This document shows positions 28,165 through 39,166 of a stretch of DNA of 64,000 bases, piece after piece. Both the position numbers and the translations under genes were made by a program. The stretch comes from Prochlorococcus sp. AG-402-L09 (GTDB lineage: Bacteria; Cyanobacteriota; Cyanobacteriia; PCC-6307; Cyanobiaceae): NCBI GenBank assembly GCA_003216715.1, contig QCIK01000001.1:124001-188000 (forward strand). Direction: 5' to 3'. The first letter of the stretch is position 1. Each line of letters opens with the position of its first letter. The notes under the pieces are model-generated. The model saw only the letters and a list, made by a program, of their open reading frames with translations, made no database searches and had not been told where the DNA came from.

Positions 28165-29112
28165 ATGGTTGATTTTCAGTTAAATAATTTTTCTTCTGAC
28201 CCTGTCGTTTCCCTTGGGTTCCTTGCTTTTCTATCCTTACTAATTGCATTACCAATTTCCTTTTGGTCAGTTGCGGGTGGCAGTGATTCCTCCAAAGCTA
28301 GGTTTTTAGTCGCAATATCCAACCTTTTTCTAACTAGTCAATTAATTCTGAGATGGTGGCAATCGGGACATTTCCCAATTAGTAATCTCTATGAGTCACT
28401 TTGCTTCTTGACTTGGTGTTGTACGTTAACTCAACTTTTTGTTGAAAGAGCATGGCGATCTCCAATTGTTTCAGCAGTTGCGACTCCCATTTCATTGCTT
28501 TCAATAGGCTTTGCTAGTTTTGTGTTACCAGAGAATTTGCAAACTTCTGCTCCTTTAGTTCCAGCTCTTCGTTCCAGTTGGTTGGTAATGCATGTGAGTG
28601 TAATTATGTGTTCTTACGCTGCATTACTAATAGGTTCAATTCTTTCTTTTGGTGTCTTTCTTGTTGATGGAAAAAAGCAATTTAATATCCGTAATAGCTC
28701 CTTTGGATCTGGTTCTTTTAGGCAACTTTCTGAGCTATATCTTGATGGAAGAAATGAGAAAACAAATTCAATACAACCTATTGAATTTACAAACGCTGAG
28801 CAACTTGATTCTTTAAGTTATAGATCAATAACTGCTGGTTTTTTGTTGCTTACAATTGGTCTAATTAGTGGTGCTGTTTGGGCTAATGAAGCTTGGGGTA
28901 GTTGGTGGAGTTGGGATCCTAAAGAAACTTGGGCTTTAATATGTTGGTTGGTTTATGCGGCTTATTTACATACTAGGATAACAAGAGGATGGCAAGGTAA
29001 AAAGCCTGCAATCCTTGCTATAGCAGGCTTTTTTGTTATTATTGTTTGCTATATTGGAGTTAACCTTCTTGGTGTTGGTTTACACAGTTATGGTTGGTTC
29101 TTTGATACGTAG
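28165..29112 (+). CDS. ccsA: Cytochrome c biogenesis protein CcsA (System II heme handling)
   Basis: A 315-residue thylakoid membrane protein with about eight helices that presents heme for attachment to apocytochromes c in the lumen. The WWD domain reads [26 protein letters not shown] split around residues 237-262. Conserved His residues lie in [15 protein letters not shown] and [11 protein letters not shown]. It partners with CcsB (Ccs1), which is not in this window. The start is ATG 28165. It lies 37 bp after the permease and ends 18 bp from the convergent rpe. Confidence 0.93.
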   Translation: MVDFQLNNFSSDPVVSLGFLAFLSLLIALPISFWSVAGGSDSSKARFLVAISNLFLTSQLILRWWQSGHFPISNLYESLCFLTWCCTLTQLFVERAWRSPIVSAVATPISLLSIGFASFVLPENLQTSAPLVPALRSSWLVMHVSVIMCSYAALLIGSILSFGVFLVDGKKQFNIRNSSFGSGSFRQLSELYLDGRNEKTNSIQPIEFTNAEQLDSLSYRSITAGFLLLTIGLISGAVWANEAWGSWWSWDPKETWALICWLVYAAYLHTRITRGWQGKKPAILAIAGFFVIIVCYIGVNLLGVGLHSYGWFFDT

Positions 29113-29130
29113 TAAGAAATAATTTATCAA

Positions 29131-29883
29131 CTATTTTTCTATAATTTTTCCATTCTGTGCATCATTAGCAACTTTTCTCAGTGCATCACAACCTTCTTTA
29201 AGCGTTGGATAAGCAAACATACCACTTCCTGCTATGAAGCAGTTTGCTCCTGCTGCACAACACTGAGATAATGACCAATCTGCCTTGATTCCTCCATCAA
29301 CCTCTATATCTACGTTGTATCCATTTTTTAATATTAGTTTTCTTAGTTGAGTAATCTTGTTGAGCATTGTTGGTATATAAGCTTGCCCACCAAATCCAGG
29401 ATTAACAGTCATTACTAGAACATGATCAACCATATCTAGGACATCTCTAACCATATCCATGGGAGTATGAGGATTCAGAGCCACTGATGGTGACCCCCCT
29501 AATTGACGAATCTTCCCAAGGATTCGATGAAGGTGAATATTTGCTTCAGCATGAGCAATTACTACCCCCGGTTCTCCATTAGCACCTTTACTTGCTTCTA
29601 CGTATCCCTCAAGCATGGTTTCACAGTTGTATTGACTTACCATTAATTGAGTTTCAAATGGAACGTTGCAGTACTTTCGGCATGCGGATATCATTTCCGG
29701 ACCAAAAGTTAGATTTGGAACAAAATTCCCGTCCATTACATCAAATTGAATTCTGTCCACTCCAGCTAATTCGAGGTCTTTTACGCACTTGCCCATATTT
29801 GCCCAGTCAGCAGGTAGGACAGATGGGATTATTTGAACTGGACGGTGCTCAGAAAAAATTGCGGATGAAATGGATTGGATCAT
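29131..29883 (-). CDS. rpe: Ribulose-phosphate 3-epimerase
   Basis: Interconverts ribulose 5-phosphate and xylulose 5-phosphate in the Calvin and pentose phosphate cycles. The 250-residue TIM barrel has IIPSVLPADWANMG (residues 18-31), FDVMDGNFVPNLTFGP with the metal/catalytic Asp, MVDHVLVMTVNPGFGGQAY and IEVDGGIK with the second catalytic Asp. It is transcribed divergently from glpX, another Calvin cycle gene, across a 200-bp gap. Confidence 0.95.
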   Translation of the reverse strand: MIQSISSAIFSEHRPVQIIPSVLPADWANMGKCVKDLELAGVDRIQFDVMDGNFVPNLTFGPEMISACRKYCNVPFETQLMVSQYNCETMLEGYVEASKGANGEPGVVIAHAEANIHLHRILGKIRQLGGSPSVALNPHTPMDMVRDVLDMVDHVLVMTVNPGFGGQAYIPTMLNKITQLRKLILKNGYNVDIEVDGGIKADWSLSQCCAAGANCFIAGSGMFAYPTLKEGCDALRKVANDAQNGKIIEK

Positions 29884-30083
29884 TGTTTTTTGTCTTATGG
29901 CAAAGATTCTATTAATTCATGGTCATAAGTTCTAGTGTGACCTTGCACTGATACAGTAATTAGCGCTTATCAACAGATAATAAGTTTTTTGTGAGTACTT
30001 TTTTCTGAGCATTTTTCAATGCCCTCAATTACTTACAATATTATCTGCCTTAAGGCGTAAATTTCTTTACCTAGCTGCAAAAA

Positions 30084-31088
30084 GTGGATCGTACTCTCGT
30101 CCAAGAAATTCTTGAAGTAGTTGAGCAAGCTGCAATTGCTTCTGCTCAATTGACTGGTTTGGGTCAAAAAGATGAGGCTGATGCCGCTGCCGTAGAGGCA
30201 ATGCGAAAAAGAATGGGAACTATTCAGATGCAGGGAAGGATAGTTATTGGAGAAGGAGAAAGAGACGAAGCTCCAATGCTTTATATAGGAGAAGAAGTTG
30301 GATCAGGAACAGGACCTGGAGTCGATTTTGCTGTAGATCCTTGTGAAGGTACAAATTTATGTGCTAATAGCCAGCGTGGATCGATGGCAGTTTTAGCAGC
30401 ATCTGATAGAGGTGGCTTGTTCAATGCTCCAGATTTTTATATGAATAAATTAGCTGCTCCACCAGCAGCTAAGGGCAAAGTTGATATCAGAAAAACACCT
30501 ACAGAAAATATAAAAATCTTGAGTGATTGCCTTGGTATCGCAATAAGTGATTTAACTATTGTTGTTATGGATAGGGCTAGACACAAAAACTTAGTTTCTG
30601 AAATCAGATCTACGGGTGCCAGGATTCAGCCTATTTCAGATGGAGATGTTCAAGCTGCAATAGCATGTGGGTTTGAGGGGACTGGAACACATTGCTTGAT
30701 GGGTATTGGCGCTGCTCCGGAGGGCGTTATCTCAGCGGCGGCAATGAGGGCGCTTGGAGGTCATTTTCAGGGACAACTTGTTTATGATCCAGCAATAGCT
30801 CAGACGTCTGAATGGGCAGATTATACAAAAGAAGGCAATATTAAAAGATTGAATGAAATGGGCATTACTGATATTGATAAGATCTATGAAGCAAATGAAC
30901 TTGCCTCCGGGGAAAATGTTGTTTTTGCTGGTGGCGGAATTACAGATGGATTACTTTTTGATGGAGTTAAATTTGAAAAAGATTGCATCAGAACTAGTAG
31001 TCTTGTGATTAGTACGCTTGATCAAACAGCAAGATTTACCAATACTGTTCACATCAAAGATGGTGCTAAAAGCATCTCTTTGAAGTGA
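30084..31088 (+). CDS. glpX: Class II fructose-1,6-/sedoheptulose-1,7-bisphosphatase (GlpX type)
   Basis: In cyanobacteria this bifunctional enzyme carries out both bisphosphatase steps of the Calvin cycle. The 334-residue product has [21 protein letters not shown] (about residues 53-73), [15 protein letters not shown] with metal ligands, [23 protein letters not shown] and FAGGGITDG. The start is GTG at 30084 (GTGGATCG), giving a standard-length N-terminus [16 protein letters not shown]. hemA follows after 30 bp. Confidence 0.96.
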   Translation: MDRTLVQEILEVVEQAAIASAQLTGLGQKDEADAAAVEAMRKRMGTIQMQGRIVIGEGERDEAPMLYIGEEVGSGTGPGVDFAVDPCEGTNLCANSQRGSMAVLAASDRGGLFNAPDFYMNKLAAPPAAKGKVDIRKTPTENIKILSDCLGIAISDLTIVVMDRARHKNLVSEIRSTGARIQPISDGDVQAAIACGFEGTGTHCLMGIGAAPEGVISAAAMRALGGHFQGQLVYDPAIAQTSEWADYTKEGNIKRLNEMGITDIDKIYEANELASGENVVFAGGGITDGLLFDGVKFEKDCIRTSSLVISTLDQTARFTNTVHIKDGAKSISLK

Positions 31089-31118
31089 TTTTTAATTAAA
31101 TGAAGTAAGGGGCAATTT

Positions 31119-32444
31119 ATGCATATTGCTGTCGTCGGTCTTAGCCATCGCACGGCCCCGGTAGAAGTGCGTGAAAAGCTAAGTATCCCGGAAGAGGTGG
31201 TTGAAAGATCATTTAATAATTTAAAGAAAATCGATCAAATATTAGAAGTTTCAATATTAAGTACATGTAACCGACTTGAAATTTATAGCTTGGTTAAGGA
31301 TCCAAAATTAGGAATAGAAGCAATTAAATCTTTCCTTTTAGAATTTTCGGGACTTGAAGATGAAATTTTATTTCCACACTTATTTAATTTTGTCCAGGAA
31401 AAAGCAGTTTCTCATGTAATGAGGGTTTCTGCCGGTTTGGATAGTTTGGTTTTGGGAGAGGGACAGATTCTTTCTCAAGTAAAGAAGATGGTCCGTCTTG
31501 GCCAAGACCATCAAAGTTTAGGTCCTATTTTAAATAGATTATTAACTCAGGCAGTTAGTACTGGTAAACGGGTAAGAAGCGAGACAAATCTTGGAACTGG
31601 AGCAGTTTCTATAAGTTCTGCCGCTGTAGAACTAGCACAATTAAAACTTGGTCAAGCTCACGGAAGAGACCAATTGATGACTTTAGAAACGGAGAAGGTT
31701 GCTGTTGTTGGCGCTGGACGAATGAGTCGTTTGTTGCTTCAGCATCTTCAATCAAAAGGATGCTGTTCACTGACTCTTCTAAATAGAACGAAAAAAAGGG
31801 CTGAGGACCTTTCAGCCGCGTTCCCCGATATTAAAATTGACTGCCAATTAATTGATGAGCTTGATAGTTGTCTATCACTTAGTACTCTTGTCTTTACAAG
31901 TACAGCTGCTAATGAACCAATCATAGATGCAAAAAAATTGATAAATATTGATAGAAAACCTTTACTAAGACTTATTGATATTGGAGTACCAAGAAATATT
32001 TCTTCTGATGCAAAATCAGTTGCTGGTATTGAATCTCATGATGTTGATGACCTTCAAGAAGTAGTTTCAAGAAATCAAGAAGCAAGACAAAAGCTCGCAT
32101 TAGAAGCGGAAGGTTTGATAGAGGAGGAGTGTCGTATTTTTCTAGAATGGTGGGATAGTTTAGCGGCTGTTCCAACTATTAATTGTCTTCGATCTGGTTT
32201 GGAGTCAATTAGAAAAGAAGAACTTCAGAAGGCATTAAGCAGAATGGGACCTGATTTCTCTGCTAGAGAAAGAAAAGTTGTAGAAGCATTAAGCAAAGGC
32301 ATAATTAACAAAATACTTCATACTCCAGTAACAAAATTAAGGGCACCTCAATCAAGGAATGATCGTAGAGATGCTCTTGATGTGATTGAAAAACTTTTTA
32401 ATCTTGATGTTTCTAGTTCATTAAACAAGCCAAAAGACAGCTGA
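31119..32444 (+). CDS. hemA: Glutamyl-tRNA reductase
   Basis: First committed enzyme of the C5 tetrapyrrole pathway. It reduces glutamyl-tRNA(Glu) to glutamate-1-semialdehyde with NADPH. In the 441-residue protein the catalytic Cys50 lies in STCNRLEIYS. SAGLDSLVLGEGQILSQVK is the conserved substrate loop. VAVVGAGRMSRLLLQHL is the NADPH Rossmann motif (about residues 193-209). A C-terminal helical dimerisation domain follows. It is preceded by AGTAAGGGGC, a good ribosome site. Its place between Calvin cycle and glycogen genes couples pigment synthesis to carbon metabolism by position only. Confidence 0.96.
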   Translation: MHIAVVGLSHRTAPVEVREKLSIPEEVVERSFNNLKKIDQILEVSILSTCNRLEIYSLVKDPKLGIEAIKSFLLEFSGLEDEILFPHLFNFVQEKAVSHVMRVSAGLDSLVLGEGQILSQVKKMVRLGQDHQSLGPILNRLLTQAVSTGKRVRSETNLGTGAVSISSAAVELAQLKLGQAHGRDQLMTLETEKVAVVGAGRMSRLLLQHLQSKGCCSLTLLNRTKKRAEDLSAAFPDIKIDCQLIDELDSCLSLSTLVFTSTAANEPIIDAKKLINIDRKPLLRLIDIGVPRNISSDAKSVAGIESHDVDDLQEVVSRNQEARQKLALEAEGLIEEECRIFLEWWDSLAAVPTINCLRSGLESIRKEELQKALSRMGPDFSARERKVVEALSKGIINKILHTPVTKLRAPQSRNDRRDALDVIEKLFNLDVSSSLNKPKDS

Positions 32445-32549
32445 AATTATCATTTACTTTAGAAATTCTTACTACAGATCACTTCTTACTGGATTAAAGA
32501 GCACTCTATCCAGTAGGTTTGCTCCGAATAGCCGATTAATAGTGCCTTC

Positions 32550-33845
32550 ATGAAGAGAGTACTTGCCATAATTCTTGGCGGTGGAAAAGGATCACGCCTA
32601 TATCCATTAACAAAAATGAGAGCAAAACCCGCTGTGCCATTAGCGGGTAAATATCGACTAATAGATATTCCCATAAGTAATTGCATAAACTCGGACATTA
32701 GTAAGATGTATGTTCTTACGCAATTCAATAGCGCTTCTCTTAACAGACATATCGGACAGACATATAATTTGAGCGGACCTTTTGGCCAGGGTTTTGTTGA
32801 GGTTTTAGCCGCTCAGCAAACACCCGAAACACCATCTTGGTTTGAGGGTACTGCGGATGCTGTAAGAAAATATCAATGGCTTTTCCAAGAGTGGGATGTT
32901 GATGAATATTTGATTCTCTCTGGAGATCAGCTTTATCGAATGGATTACAGCTTATTTGTTGAGCAGCATAGAAAAACTGGAGCTGATTTAACGGTTGCAG
33001 CTTTGCCAGTTGACTCAGCACAAGCCGAAGCGTTTGGTTTGATGCGTACTGATGAATCAGGCAATATTAAGGAATTTCGTGAAAAACCAACTGGTGATTC
33101 ATTGAAAGCGATGGCTGTAGATACTTCAAGGTTTGGATTGGAAGCAGATGAGGCAAAAGAAAAACCTTATTTGGCTTCTATGGGAATATATGTTTTTAGT
33201 CGTTCCACTCTTTTTGACTTATTAAATAAATTTCCTTCCTATACAGATTTTGGAAAAGAAATTATTCCTGAGGCTTTAGGGAGAGGTGACAAACTTAAAA
33301 GTTATGTTTTTAATGATTATTGGGAAGATATCGGAACCATTGGTGCATTCTTTGAATCAAATTTAGCCTTAACGCAGCAACCGACACCACCGTTTAGTTT
33401 TTATGATGAGAAGTTTCCTATTTACACTAGGCCTAGATATTTGCCACCTTCAAAAATTGTAGATACCCAAATAACTGATTCAATAGTTTCCGAGGGATCA
33501 ATCCTGAAATCTTGCAGCATTCACCATTGTGTATTGGGAGTAAGGAGTCGAATTGAAAGTGACGTCGTTCTTAATGAAACCTTGGTTATGGGATCTGATT
33601 TTTACGAATCTTATGAGGAGAGAATAGCTCTAAGAAATGGAGGAGGTATCCCATTGGGAGTTGGACAGGGAACAACTGTTAAAAGGGCAATTCTTGATAA
33701 AAATGCTCGAATAGGTGACAATGTCACGATAGTGAATAAAGACAATGTTGAAGAAGCTGATCGGGCAGATCAAGGCTTTTATATTCGTAATGGAATAGTT
33801 GTCGTCGTCAAAAATGCCACAATTCCCGATGGAACTATTATTTGA
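32550..33845 (+). CDS. glgC: Glucose-1-phosphate adenylyltransferase (ADP-glucose pyrophosphorylase)
   Basis: Makes ADP-glucose for glycogen. It is allosterically activated by 3-phosphoglycerate in cyanobacteria. The 431-residue protein starts [30 protein letters not shown] (nucleotide-binding loop, residues 2-31) and continues with [26 protein letters not shown], a catalytic-domain [10 protein letters not shown] and a left-handed beta-helix C-terminal domain with [15 protein letters not shown]. Full length. It lies 105 bp after hemA. Confidence 0.96.
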   Translation: MKRVLAIILGGGKGSRLYPLTKMRAKPAVPLAGKYRLIDIPISNCINSDISKMYVLTQFNSASLNRHIGQTYNLSGPFGQGFVEVLAAQQTPETPSWFEGTADAVRKYQWLFQEWDVDEYLILSGDQLYRMDYSLFVEQHRKTGADLTVAALPVDSAQAEAFGLMRTDESGNIKEFREKPTGDSLKAMAVDTSRFGLEADEAKEKPYLASMGIYVFSRSTLFDLLNKFPSYTDFGKEIIPEALGRGDKLKSYVFNDYWEDIGTIGAFFESNLALTQQPTPPFSFYDEKFPIYTRPRYLPPSKIVDTQITDSIVSEGSILKSCSIHHCVLGVRSRIESDVVLNETLVMGSDFYESYEERIALRNGGGIPLGVGQGTTVKRAILDKNARIGDNVTIVNKDNVEEADRADQGFYIRNGIVVVVKNATIPDGTII

Positions 33846-34006
33846 TTTTTATTTAATGTTCTAGAAATTTAATAAGCCTAGTTTTTGCAAGAATTTATTA
33901 TCAAATATTTATTGAAAGAATTCTTCATCCCTGACATTGAGCTCCTTAATGCAGCGAAATGATTCCACAGTCGTCACACTACCTCAAGTAGAAACTTATT
34001 AACTTA

Positions 34007-35425
34007 ATGACCAAGGCACATTTTGGATTAGTCGGTCTTGGAGTGATGGGAGAGAACCTTGTTCTTAATGCAGAGCGAAATGGTTTTTCAAGTGTGGTCT
34101 ATAACCGTACTTATCAAAAAACTGAAGATTTTCTTTTAGGTAGAGGATTAAATAAATCAATTGAAGGAGCGAAGGATCTTCAAGAATTTGTTTCAAAGCT
34201 GGAACGTCCAAGAAGAGTATTAATGATGGTTAAGGCTGGAGCAGCTACTGATGCTGTTATTAATCAGATTTCACCTTTTCTAGAGGAAGGTGACTTGCTC
34301 ATCGATGGTGGAAATGCCCAATTTATGGATACAGAAAGAAGAGTAAAAGAACTTGAGAGCAAGAGTTTTGGATACATAGGGATGGGTGTATCGGGTGGAG
34401 CGAAGGGTGCATTGGAAGGACCTAGTATGATGCCTGGTGGCACAAAGACTTCTTACGACGCCATAGAGAGTTTGTTAAATAAAATGGCAGCGCAGGTTGA
34501 AGATGGACCTTGTGTGACTTATATCGGCCCAGGGGGGTCAGGACATTTTGTTAAGACCGTTCACAACGGAATTGAATATGGCATTGAACAGATATTGGCT
34601 GAGGCCTATGACTTGATGAAGAGAGTTTGTGGAATGAGTGGTGATGAGATGGCATCTGTTATGGGCTATTGGAATAAAACTGAAGAACTTTCCTCCTATC
34701 TTGTTGAAATTACTGAGGCATGTTTACGAGTTAAGGATCCTGATGATAGTTCCGATCTTGTCGAAAAGATAATGGATAAGGCGGGTCAAAAAGGTACTGG
34801 CTTGTGGACTGTTGTCAGCGCGCTTGAACTTGGAGCTTCTGTCCCAACTATCTATGCATCTTTGAATGGAAGGGTTATGAGTTCGATGAAAGATCAAAGA
34901 AATTATGCAGAAACAATTTTGAACGGCAATAAGCCTTCGTTTGTTGATTTTGGAAAGCCTTCTGATGGAATGCCCTTGCTTATGGATGCAGTTGTATTGG
35001 CTACAATAGCTAGCTATGCCCAGGGTATGGACATTTTACGACTTGCTTCTGATGAATATACTTACGATCTTGACATGCCCTCCATCGCTCAAATATGGAA
35101 GGGTGGCTGCATAATAAGGTCTACTCTTTTGAGTCGTATACAGGATGCATTTAAAAAAGATCCGAAGTTAAGCAATCTTATTCTAGATAGTTGGTTTACT
35201 GAACAGGTAAATAATCGTCTTTCTGGTCTAACTCAGGTTGTTTCTGCTGCTGCTAATGCTGGAATTCCAGTTCCGTGTTTAAGTAGCACTCTTGATTATT
35301 TAAATAGCTTTAGAACCTCTAGACTTCCTCAAAACCTGGTTCAGGCAATGAGAGATTGTTTTGGCTCTCATACTTATGAGCGCGTAGACAAAGCTGGATC
35401 ATTTCATACTGAATGGATTGATTGA
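34007..35425 (+). CDS. gnd: 6-phosphogluconate dehydrogenase, decarboxylating
   Basis: Third step of the oxidative pentose phosphate pathway, producing NADPH and ribulose 5-phosphate. The 472-residue protein has the Rossmann start FGLVGLGVMGENLVLNAERNG (residues 5-25), IDGGNAQFMDTERR, GVSGGAKGALEGPSMMPGG, the catalytic Lys/His region HFVKTVHNGIEYG (about 185-197) and a C-terminal QRDxxGSHTYER-like tail (MRDCFGSHTYERVD). pgl follows after 3 bp, so the two OPP genes form an operon. Confidence 0.97.
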   Translation: MTKAHFGLVGLGVMGENLVLNAERNGFSSVVYNRTYQKTEDFLLGRGLNKSIEGAKDLQEFVSKLERPRRVLMMVKAGAATDAVINQISPFLEEGDLLIDGGNAQFMDTERRVKELESKSFGYIGMGVSGGAKGALEGPSMMPGGTKTSYDAIESLLNKMAAQVEDGPCVTYIGPGGSGHFVKTVHNGIEYGIEQILAEAYDLMKRVCGMSGDEMASVMGYWNKTEELSSYLVEITEACLRVKDPDDSSDLVEKIMDKAGQKGTGLWTVVSALELGASVPTIYASLNGRVMSSMKDQRNYAETILNGNKPSFVDFGKPSDGMPLLMDAVVLATIASYAQGMDILRLASDEYTYDLDMPSIAQIWKGGCIIRSTLLSRIQDAFKKDPKLSNLILDSWFTEQVNNRLSGLTQVVSAAANAGIPVPCLSSTLDYLNSFRTSRLPQNLVQAMRDCFGSHTYERVDKAGSFHTEWID

Positions 35426-35428
35426 CTA

Positions 35429-36145
35429 ATGACTAAATATGAAATTCAAGTTTCAGAAGACAAAAACTCTCTTGCTCAAGCTGCCTCTGATTTAATTGCT
35501 CAAATTGTTGAGTCAACTTTAAAAAATAAAAGTAAAGCAAAAATTGCCCTTTGCGGTGGTTCGACTCCTAAGGCTGCTTATTCTTTATTGGGTAAAAAAA
35601 ATCTTGAATGGACTAACGTCGATTTTTTCCTTGGAGATGAAAGATGGGTTGACAATGAATCGCAAGATAGTAATTGCTTTTTATTGAACAATTCTTTGTT
35701 TAAAGAAGGTAACCCTTCTCTAGAAGCATCATTTTTTAGTGTTTCAACTGTTGAATTAGCATCGCCAGAGGATAGTGCTAAAGATTATGAAAAAATTTTG
35801 AAAAATAATTTAGATGGGGATCCACCAAAATTTGATTTAATTTTATTGGGCTTGGGAGATGATGGGCATACAGCCTCCCTCTTCCCTGGCTCGGATGCAT
35901 TATTTGAAAGAGACAGCCTAATAACGGTTGGCGAAGGTAAAGGTCATAAAAGAATTACCTTTACCAGTAAATTGCTCAGCTCAGCAGATAATGTGGTCTT
36001 CCTAATCAGTGGATCTGCTAAACAAACAGCTCTTAAACGTCTCCTTGATCAATCAGAATCATGGGAGCGAACACCCGCAAAATTAGTTTCACCAAACTCT
36101 AAAATTATTATCTTGGCTGATAAAGATGCTTACTCATCTTCCTAG
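35429..36145 (+). CDS. pgl: 6-phosphogluconolactonase
   Basis: Hydrolyses 6-phosphogluconolactone in the oxidative pentose phosphate pathway. The 238-residue protein of the NagB/RpiA fold has ALCGGSTPKAAYSLL (about residues 41-55), VDFFLGDERWVDNESQDSN and DLILLGLGDDGHTASLFPGS (about 137-156), all diagnostic. It lies 3 bp after gnd, so NADPH-producing steps are co-expressed. It is followed 35 bp later by a CIA30 gene. Confidence 0.95.
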   Translation: MTKYEIQVSEDKNSLAQAASDLIAQIVESTLKNKSKAKIALCGGSTPKAAYSLLGKKNLEWTNVDFFLGDERWVDNESQDSNCFLLNNSLFKEGNPSLEASFFSVSTVELASPEDSAKDYEKILKNNLDGDPPKFDLILLGLGDDGHTASLFPGSDALFERDSLITVGEGKGHKRITFTSKLLSSADNVVFLISGSAKQTALKRLLDQSESWERTPAKLVSPNSKIIILADKDAYSSS

Positions 36146-36180
36146 TTAGATTATTGTATGAGTAGAGCAGTACTTCTTCA

Positions 36181-36756
36181 TTGATTCCTGATTCACCACC
36201 GACAGAAGTTTCAATAACTCCTCTCATACATGGTTCAGAATTTTCAGATTGGAAATCTCTGAATGACACAATTATGGGTGGATCAAGTCTTGCAACTTGT
36301 CGTTCTTCAGAAAAAGGCTTATTTCTTGAGGGTAACTTAGTAGAAGAAGGCGGTGGCTTTGTTAGTTGCCGCTCTCCAATTTTTGATAACCCTTTTAATC
36401 TTTCCAAATTTTCCGGATTAATTCTTGAAGTTGAAGGAGAAGGGAGAACATTGAAATTTGCAATTGCTTGTGAAAAGAAACCTTTATCACTATCAAATCT
36501 TCTAAAAGGTGATATTCGTTGGGTGGCATCAATACCCACAAAGAAAAATGGAGTTAGTAGTATAAAAATACCCTTCAAAGATTTGGAACCGGCTCGTCGA
36601 GCAAAGCCTGTTCGGTTACCTCTTAGTTTTGATCCCACTTGTATTAATAGATTTCAAGTACTCCATTCAAAATTTGGTCAACCAGGCAAAATGAACTCAG
36701 GATTTTTTGCTGGTCCTATCAAAGTTTTAATTAAGTCAATTAGTGCATACTCCTGA
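36181..36756 (+). CDS. CIA30 family protein (complex I intermediate-associated protein 30 fold)
   Basis: A 191-residue soluble protein with the galactose-binding-like CIA30 fold. Residues 20-40 read SDWKSLNDTIMGGSSLATCR, the family's characteristic DxxMGGxS entry. FVSCRSPIF and LILEVEGEGRTLKFAI follow. In eukaryotes CIA30 (NDUFAF1) assists complex I assembly. In cyanobacteria the role is not established and NDH-1 assembly is only a suggestion. The start is TTG at 36181, the first start after an upstream stop. It overlaps the next gene by 14 bp. Confidence 0.82.
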   Translation: MIPDSPPTEVSITPLIHGSEFSDWKSLNDTIMGGSSLATCRSSEKGLFLEGNLVEEGGGFVSCRSPIFDNPFNLSKFSGLILEVEGEGRTLKFAIACEKKPLSLSNLLKGDIRWVASIPTKKNGVSSIKIPFKDLEPARRAKPVRLPLSFDPTCINRFQVLHSKFGQPGKMNSGFFAGPIKVLIKSISAYS

Positions 36757-37138
36757 TTCGAAAGATAGCTTGATAGCTGAAGTTGCCAAAGCAGCAGACC
36801 TTTGTATGAAGCCATATGTTCATTCTGTTTTTTTAGAAAATCAATTAGATGATGAGAAAGAGTTTGATGACTTGATTTTTAAAATTCAATCTAGAAATAT
36901 AGACGGCGAAAGAGAAGAATCTATGGATATTGAACTTGAAGTGTATAAAAGTGGGAATGATGTAAATATGACTATATCTTGGAAATCATTAATTGATAGG
37001 CCGATATTATGGCAAGGGAAGCATGCTGTTTGGATGAATAGCTCTTCTGGTGTCCAATGCGAAACGCCTTCATATGGAAAACTTTTTGAGTCCCTCGCGA
37101 GAAGACTCAGGACAGTTTTTAAGGCTTCGTTAAACTGA
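36743..37138 (+). CDS. Conserved protein of unknown function
   Basis: A 131-residue protein. The N-terminus (about 1-30) is helical. The rest alternates charged and hydrophobic residues in a beta-like pattern, with MDIELEVYKSGNDVNMTISWKSL and a PILWQGKHAVWM segment. No family is recognised. It starts with GTG at 36743 inside the CIA30 gene (14-bp overlap), so the two are probably coupled and may act together. Its stop is one base from the convergent ilvD stop. Confidence 0.7.
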   Translation: MHTPDSKDSLIAEVAKAADLCMKPYVHSVFLENQLDDEKEFDDLIFKIQSRNIDGEREESMDIELEVYKSGNDVNMTISWKSLIDRPILWQGKHAVWMNSSSGVQCETPSYGKLFESLARRLRTVFKASLN

Positions 37139-37139
37139 A

Positions 37140-38810
37140 CTATATTTGATCGGTTGTAGCTCCTTGGCTTGATGAGCTTACTAGTCTGGAATACTTTCCA
37201 AGAATGCCTGTTTTATATCTAGGCTTTGGCTTCTTCCATTTCTCTTTCCTTATAGCTAGTTCTCGGTCTTCAACATTTAACTGAATTAACAATTTATTAG
37301 CGTCAACAGTAATACTGTCTCCTTCCTCTACTAACCCAATTGTTCCTCCAACTGCTGCTTCTGGAGCAACGTGGCCGACAACTAATCCATATGATCCCCC
37401 ACTAAATCGGCCGTCTGTAATTAGAGCAACTTTCTCTCCCAACCCTTGACCTACAATTGCTGAAGTTGGAGAGAGCATTTCTCTCATCCCGGGTCCTCCT
37501 ACAGGCCCTTCATATCTAACGACTACTACATCTCCTGCTTTGACTTTATTGTCTAGAATTGCAGCTAAGCATTCTTCTTCACTCTCAAAAACCCTTGCAG
37601 GCCCTGTTAAAACAGGAGTTTTGACCCCACTAATTTTTGCGACACTTCCTTCACTAGCTAAATTTCCTTTGAGAATAGCTAGATGTCCTTTCTTATAAAT
37701 AGGATTTGATATTGCTCTGATAACATCTTGATTTTCTTTGGGCTTTGAGGGGATATCTCTAAGAACTTCTTTAATTGTTTTACCTTCAATAGTTTTGCAT
37801 TCTCCATGAAGCATTCCTGCATCGAGGAGTAATTTCATTACTTGAGGAATTCCCCCGGCTTGATGTAAGTCTACCGTTACGTATTTACCGCTTGGCTTGA
37901 GGTCGCAAATTACAGGAACAGTTTGTCTTATACGTTCAAAGTCATCGATTGTTAAGTCAACTCCTGCAGTCCTCGCTATTGCAAGTAGGTGAAGGACAGA
38001 ATTTGTTGAGCCACCAACAGCCATGATGACACTGATCGCATTCTCAAAGGCTTTTTTTGTGAGTAAATCTAATGGTCTGATATTGTTTTTAACTGCATTG
38101 ACAAGCACCTGAGCACTCTTGGCAGCGCTCTCTGCTTTTTCATCATCTACAGCTGCCATTGTTGAACTAAATGGCAAACTAAAACCCATCGTTTCAATTG
38201 CCGCAGACATGGTGTTTGCAGTGAACATGCCACCACAACTCCCAGGACCAGGGATAGCATTTTTTTCTACCGCTATTAAACGTTCTTCGTCGATTTTTCC
38301 ACTTGTTAATTGACCTACAGCTTCAAAAGAACTAACTACGGTTAGGTCGCAACCGTCTAATTTCCCAGGCTTAATTGTTCCTCCGTAAACAAAAATTGAA
38401 GGTATATTCATTCTTGCCATTGATAACATTGCGCCGGGCATATTTTTGTCGCATCCTCCTATTGCTAATACACCATCCATGCTTTGAGCATTGCAAGCTG
38501 TCTCAATTGCGTCAGCAATAACTTCTCTTGAAACTAATGAATATTTCATCCCTTCTGTTCCCATAGAGATGCCGTCACTAACAGTTATGGTCCCGAATGT
38601 TTGAGGCATTGCACCAGCTTCTTTTAAAGCGGCCTCTGCTCTATTAGCCAGATCCATTAATCCCATATTGCATGGGGTTATTGTGCTGTGACCATTAGCG
38701 ATTCCAATAATTGGCTTATTAAAGTCATTATCATCAAAGCCAACAGCCCTAAGCATTGCTCTATTCGGTGACCGTTGAATACCCTGTGTTATCGCATTTG
38801 ATCTAAGCAT
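37140..38810 (-). CDS. ilvD: Dihydroxy-acid dehydratase
   Basis: Fe-S enzyme of valine, leucine and isoleucine biosynthesis, forming 2-keto acids from 2,3-dihydroxy acids. The 556-residue protein contains the cluster cysteines in TITPCNMGL (Cys49 region), [16 protein letters not shown] (about 118-133) and [14 protein letters not shown], and the C-terminal [34 protein letters not shown] blocks. The start is ATG 38810. leuB, from the same amino-acid family, lies 10 kb away on the same strand. Normal length. Confidence 0.96.
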   Translation of the reverse strand: MLRSNAITQGIQRSPNRAMLRAVGFDDNDFNKPIIGIANGHSTITPCNMGLMDLANRAEAALKEAGAMPQTFGTITVSDGISMGTEGMKYSLVSREVIADAIETACNAQSMDGVLAIGGCDKNMPGAMLSMARMNIPSIFVYGGTIKPGKLDGCDLTVVSSFEAVGQLTSGKIDEERLIAVEKNAIPGPGSCGGMFTANTMSAAIETMGFSLPFSSTMAAVDDEKAESAAKSAQVLVNAVKNNIRPLDLLTKKAFENAISVIMAVGGSTNSVLHLLAIARTAGVDLTIDDFERIRQTVPVICDLKPSGKYVTVDLHQAGGIPQVMKLLLDAGMLHGECKTIEGKTIKEVLRDIPSKPKENQDVIRAISNPIYKKGHLAILKGNLASEGSVAKISGVKTPVLTGPARVFESEEECLAAILDNKVKAGDVVVVRYEGPVGGPGMREMLSPTSAIVGQGLGEKVALITDGRFSGGSYGLVVGHVAPEAAVGGTIGLVEEGDSITVDANKLLIQLNVEDRELAIRKEKWKKPKPRYKTGILGKYSRLVSSSSQGATTDQI

Positions 38811-38842
38811 TTGATTTTTATTTAATTGTTTAAAAATTAGAA

Positions 38843-39142
38843 TTAATTAGAAGATCCCAGATCCTCTAATTGTTTTCGTACGTCTGCTATTGCCGAATTA
38901 AGCTGTTCAACACGTTGCTCAAGGTGCTCGTTGCTTTGATTCCCTAGAGTATTTGATTCTAATTCAGTTGCCTCAGAGCCATCTTGAATCCTTGGTGCAT
39001 AAAGCATTGCCTTTTGCTTTCTGGTTTCTTGCCTTTTCTCTGCTTCAGAAAGTAACCACCAAGCTAGACCAGCAGCTCCAAGTACGGCACCACTAATTAA
39101 TGATGCCAAACTTCCTGAATTTGAATCTCGGTATTGGCTCAT
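38843..39142 (-). CDS. Small single-pass membrane protein with coiled-coil tail
   Basis: A 99-residue protein. A short polar N-terminus is followed by a Gly/Ala-rich hydrophobic stretch (about residues 11-31), then a basic segment [12 protein letters not shown] and a C-terminal heptad-like helix (about 70-95, [24 protein letters not shown]). Topology and partners are unknown and no family is recognised. It sits between ilvD and the UPRT-like gene, 24 bp after the latter, which suggests co-transcription. Confidence 0.65.
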   Translation of the reverse strand: MSQYRDSNSGSLASLISGAVLGAAGLAWWLLSEAEKRQETRKQKAMLYAPRIQDGSEATELESNTLGNQSNEHLEQRVEQLNSAIADVRKQLEDLGSSN

Positions 39143-39166
39143 AGCTTTGAATAACTTCTTTAAATG

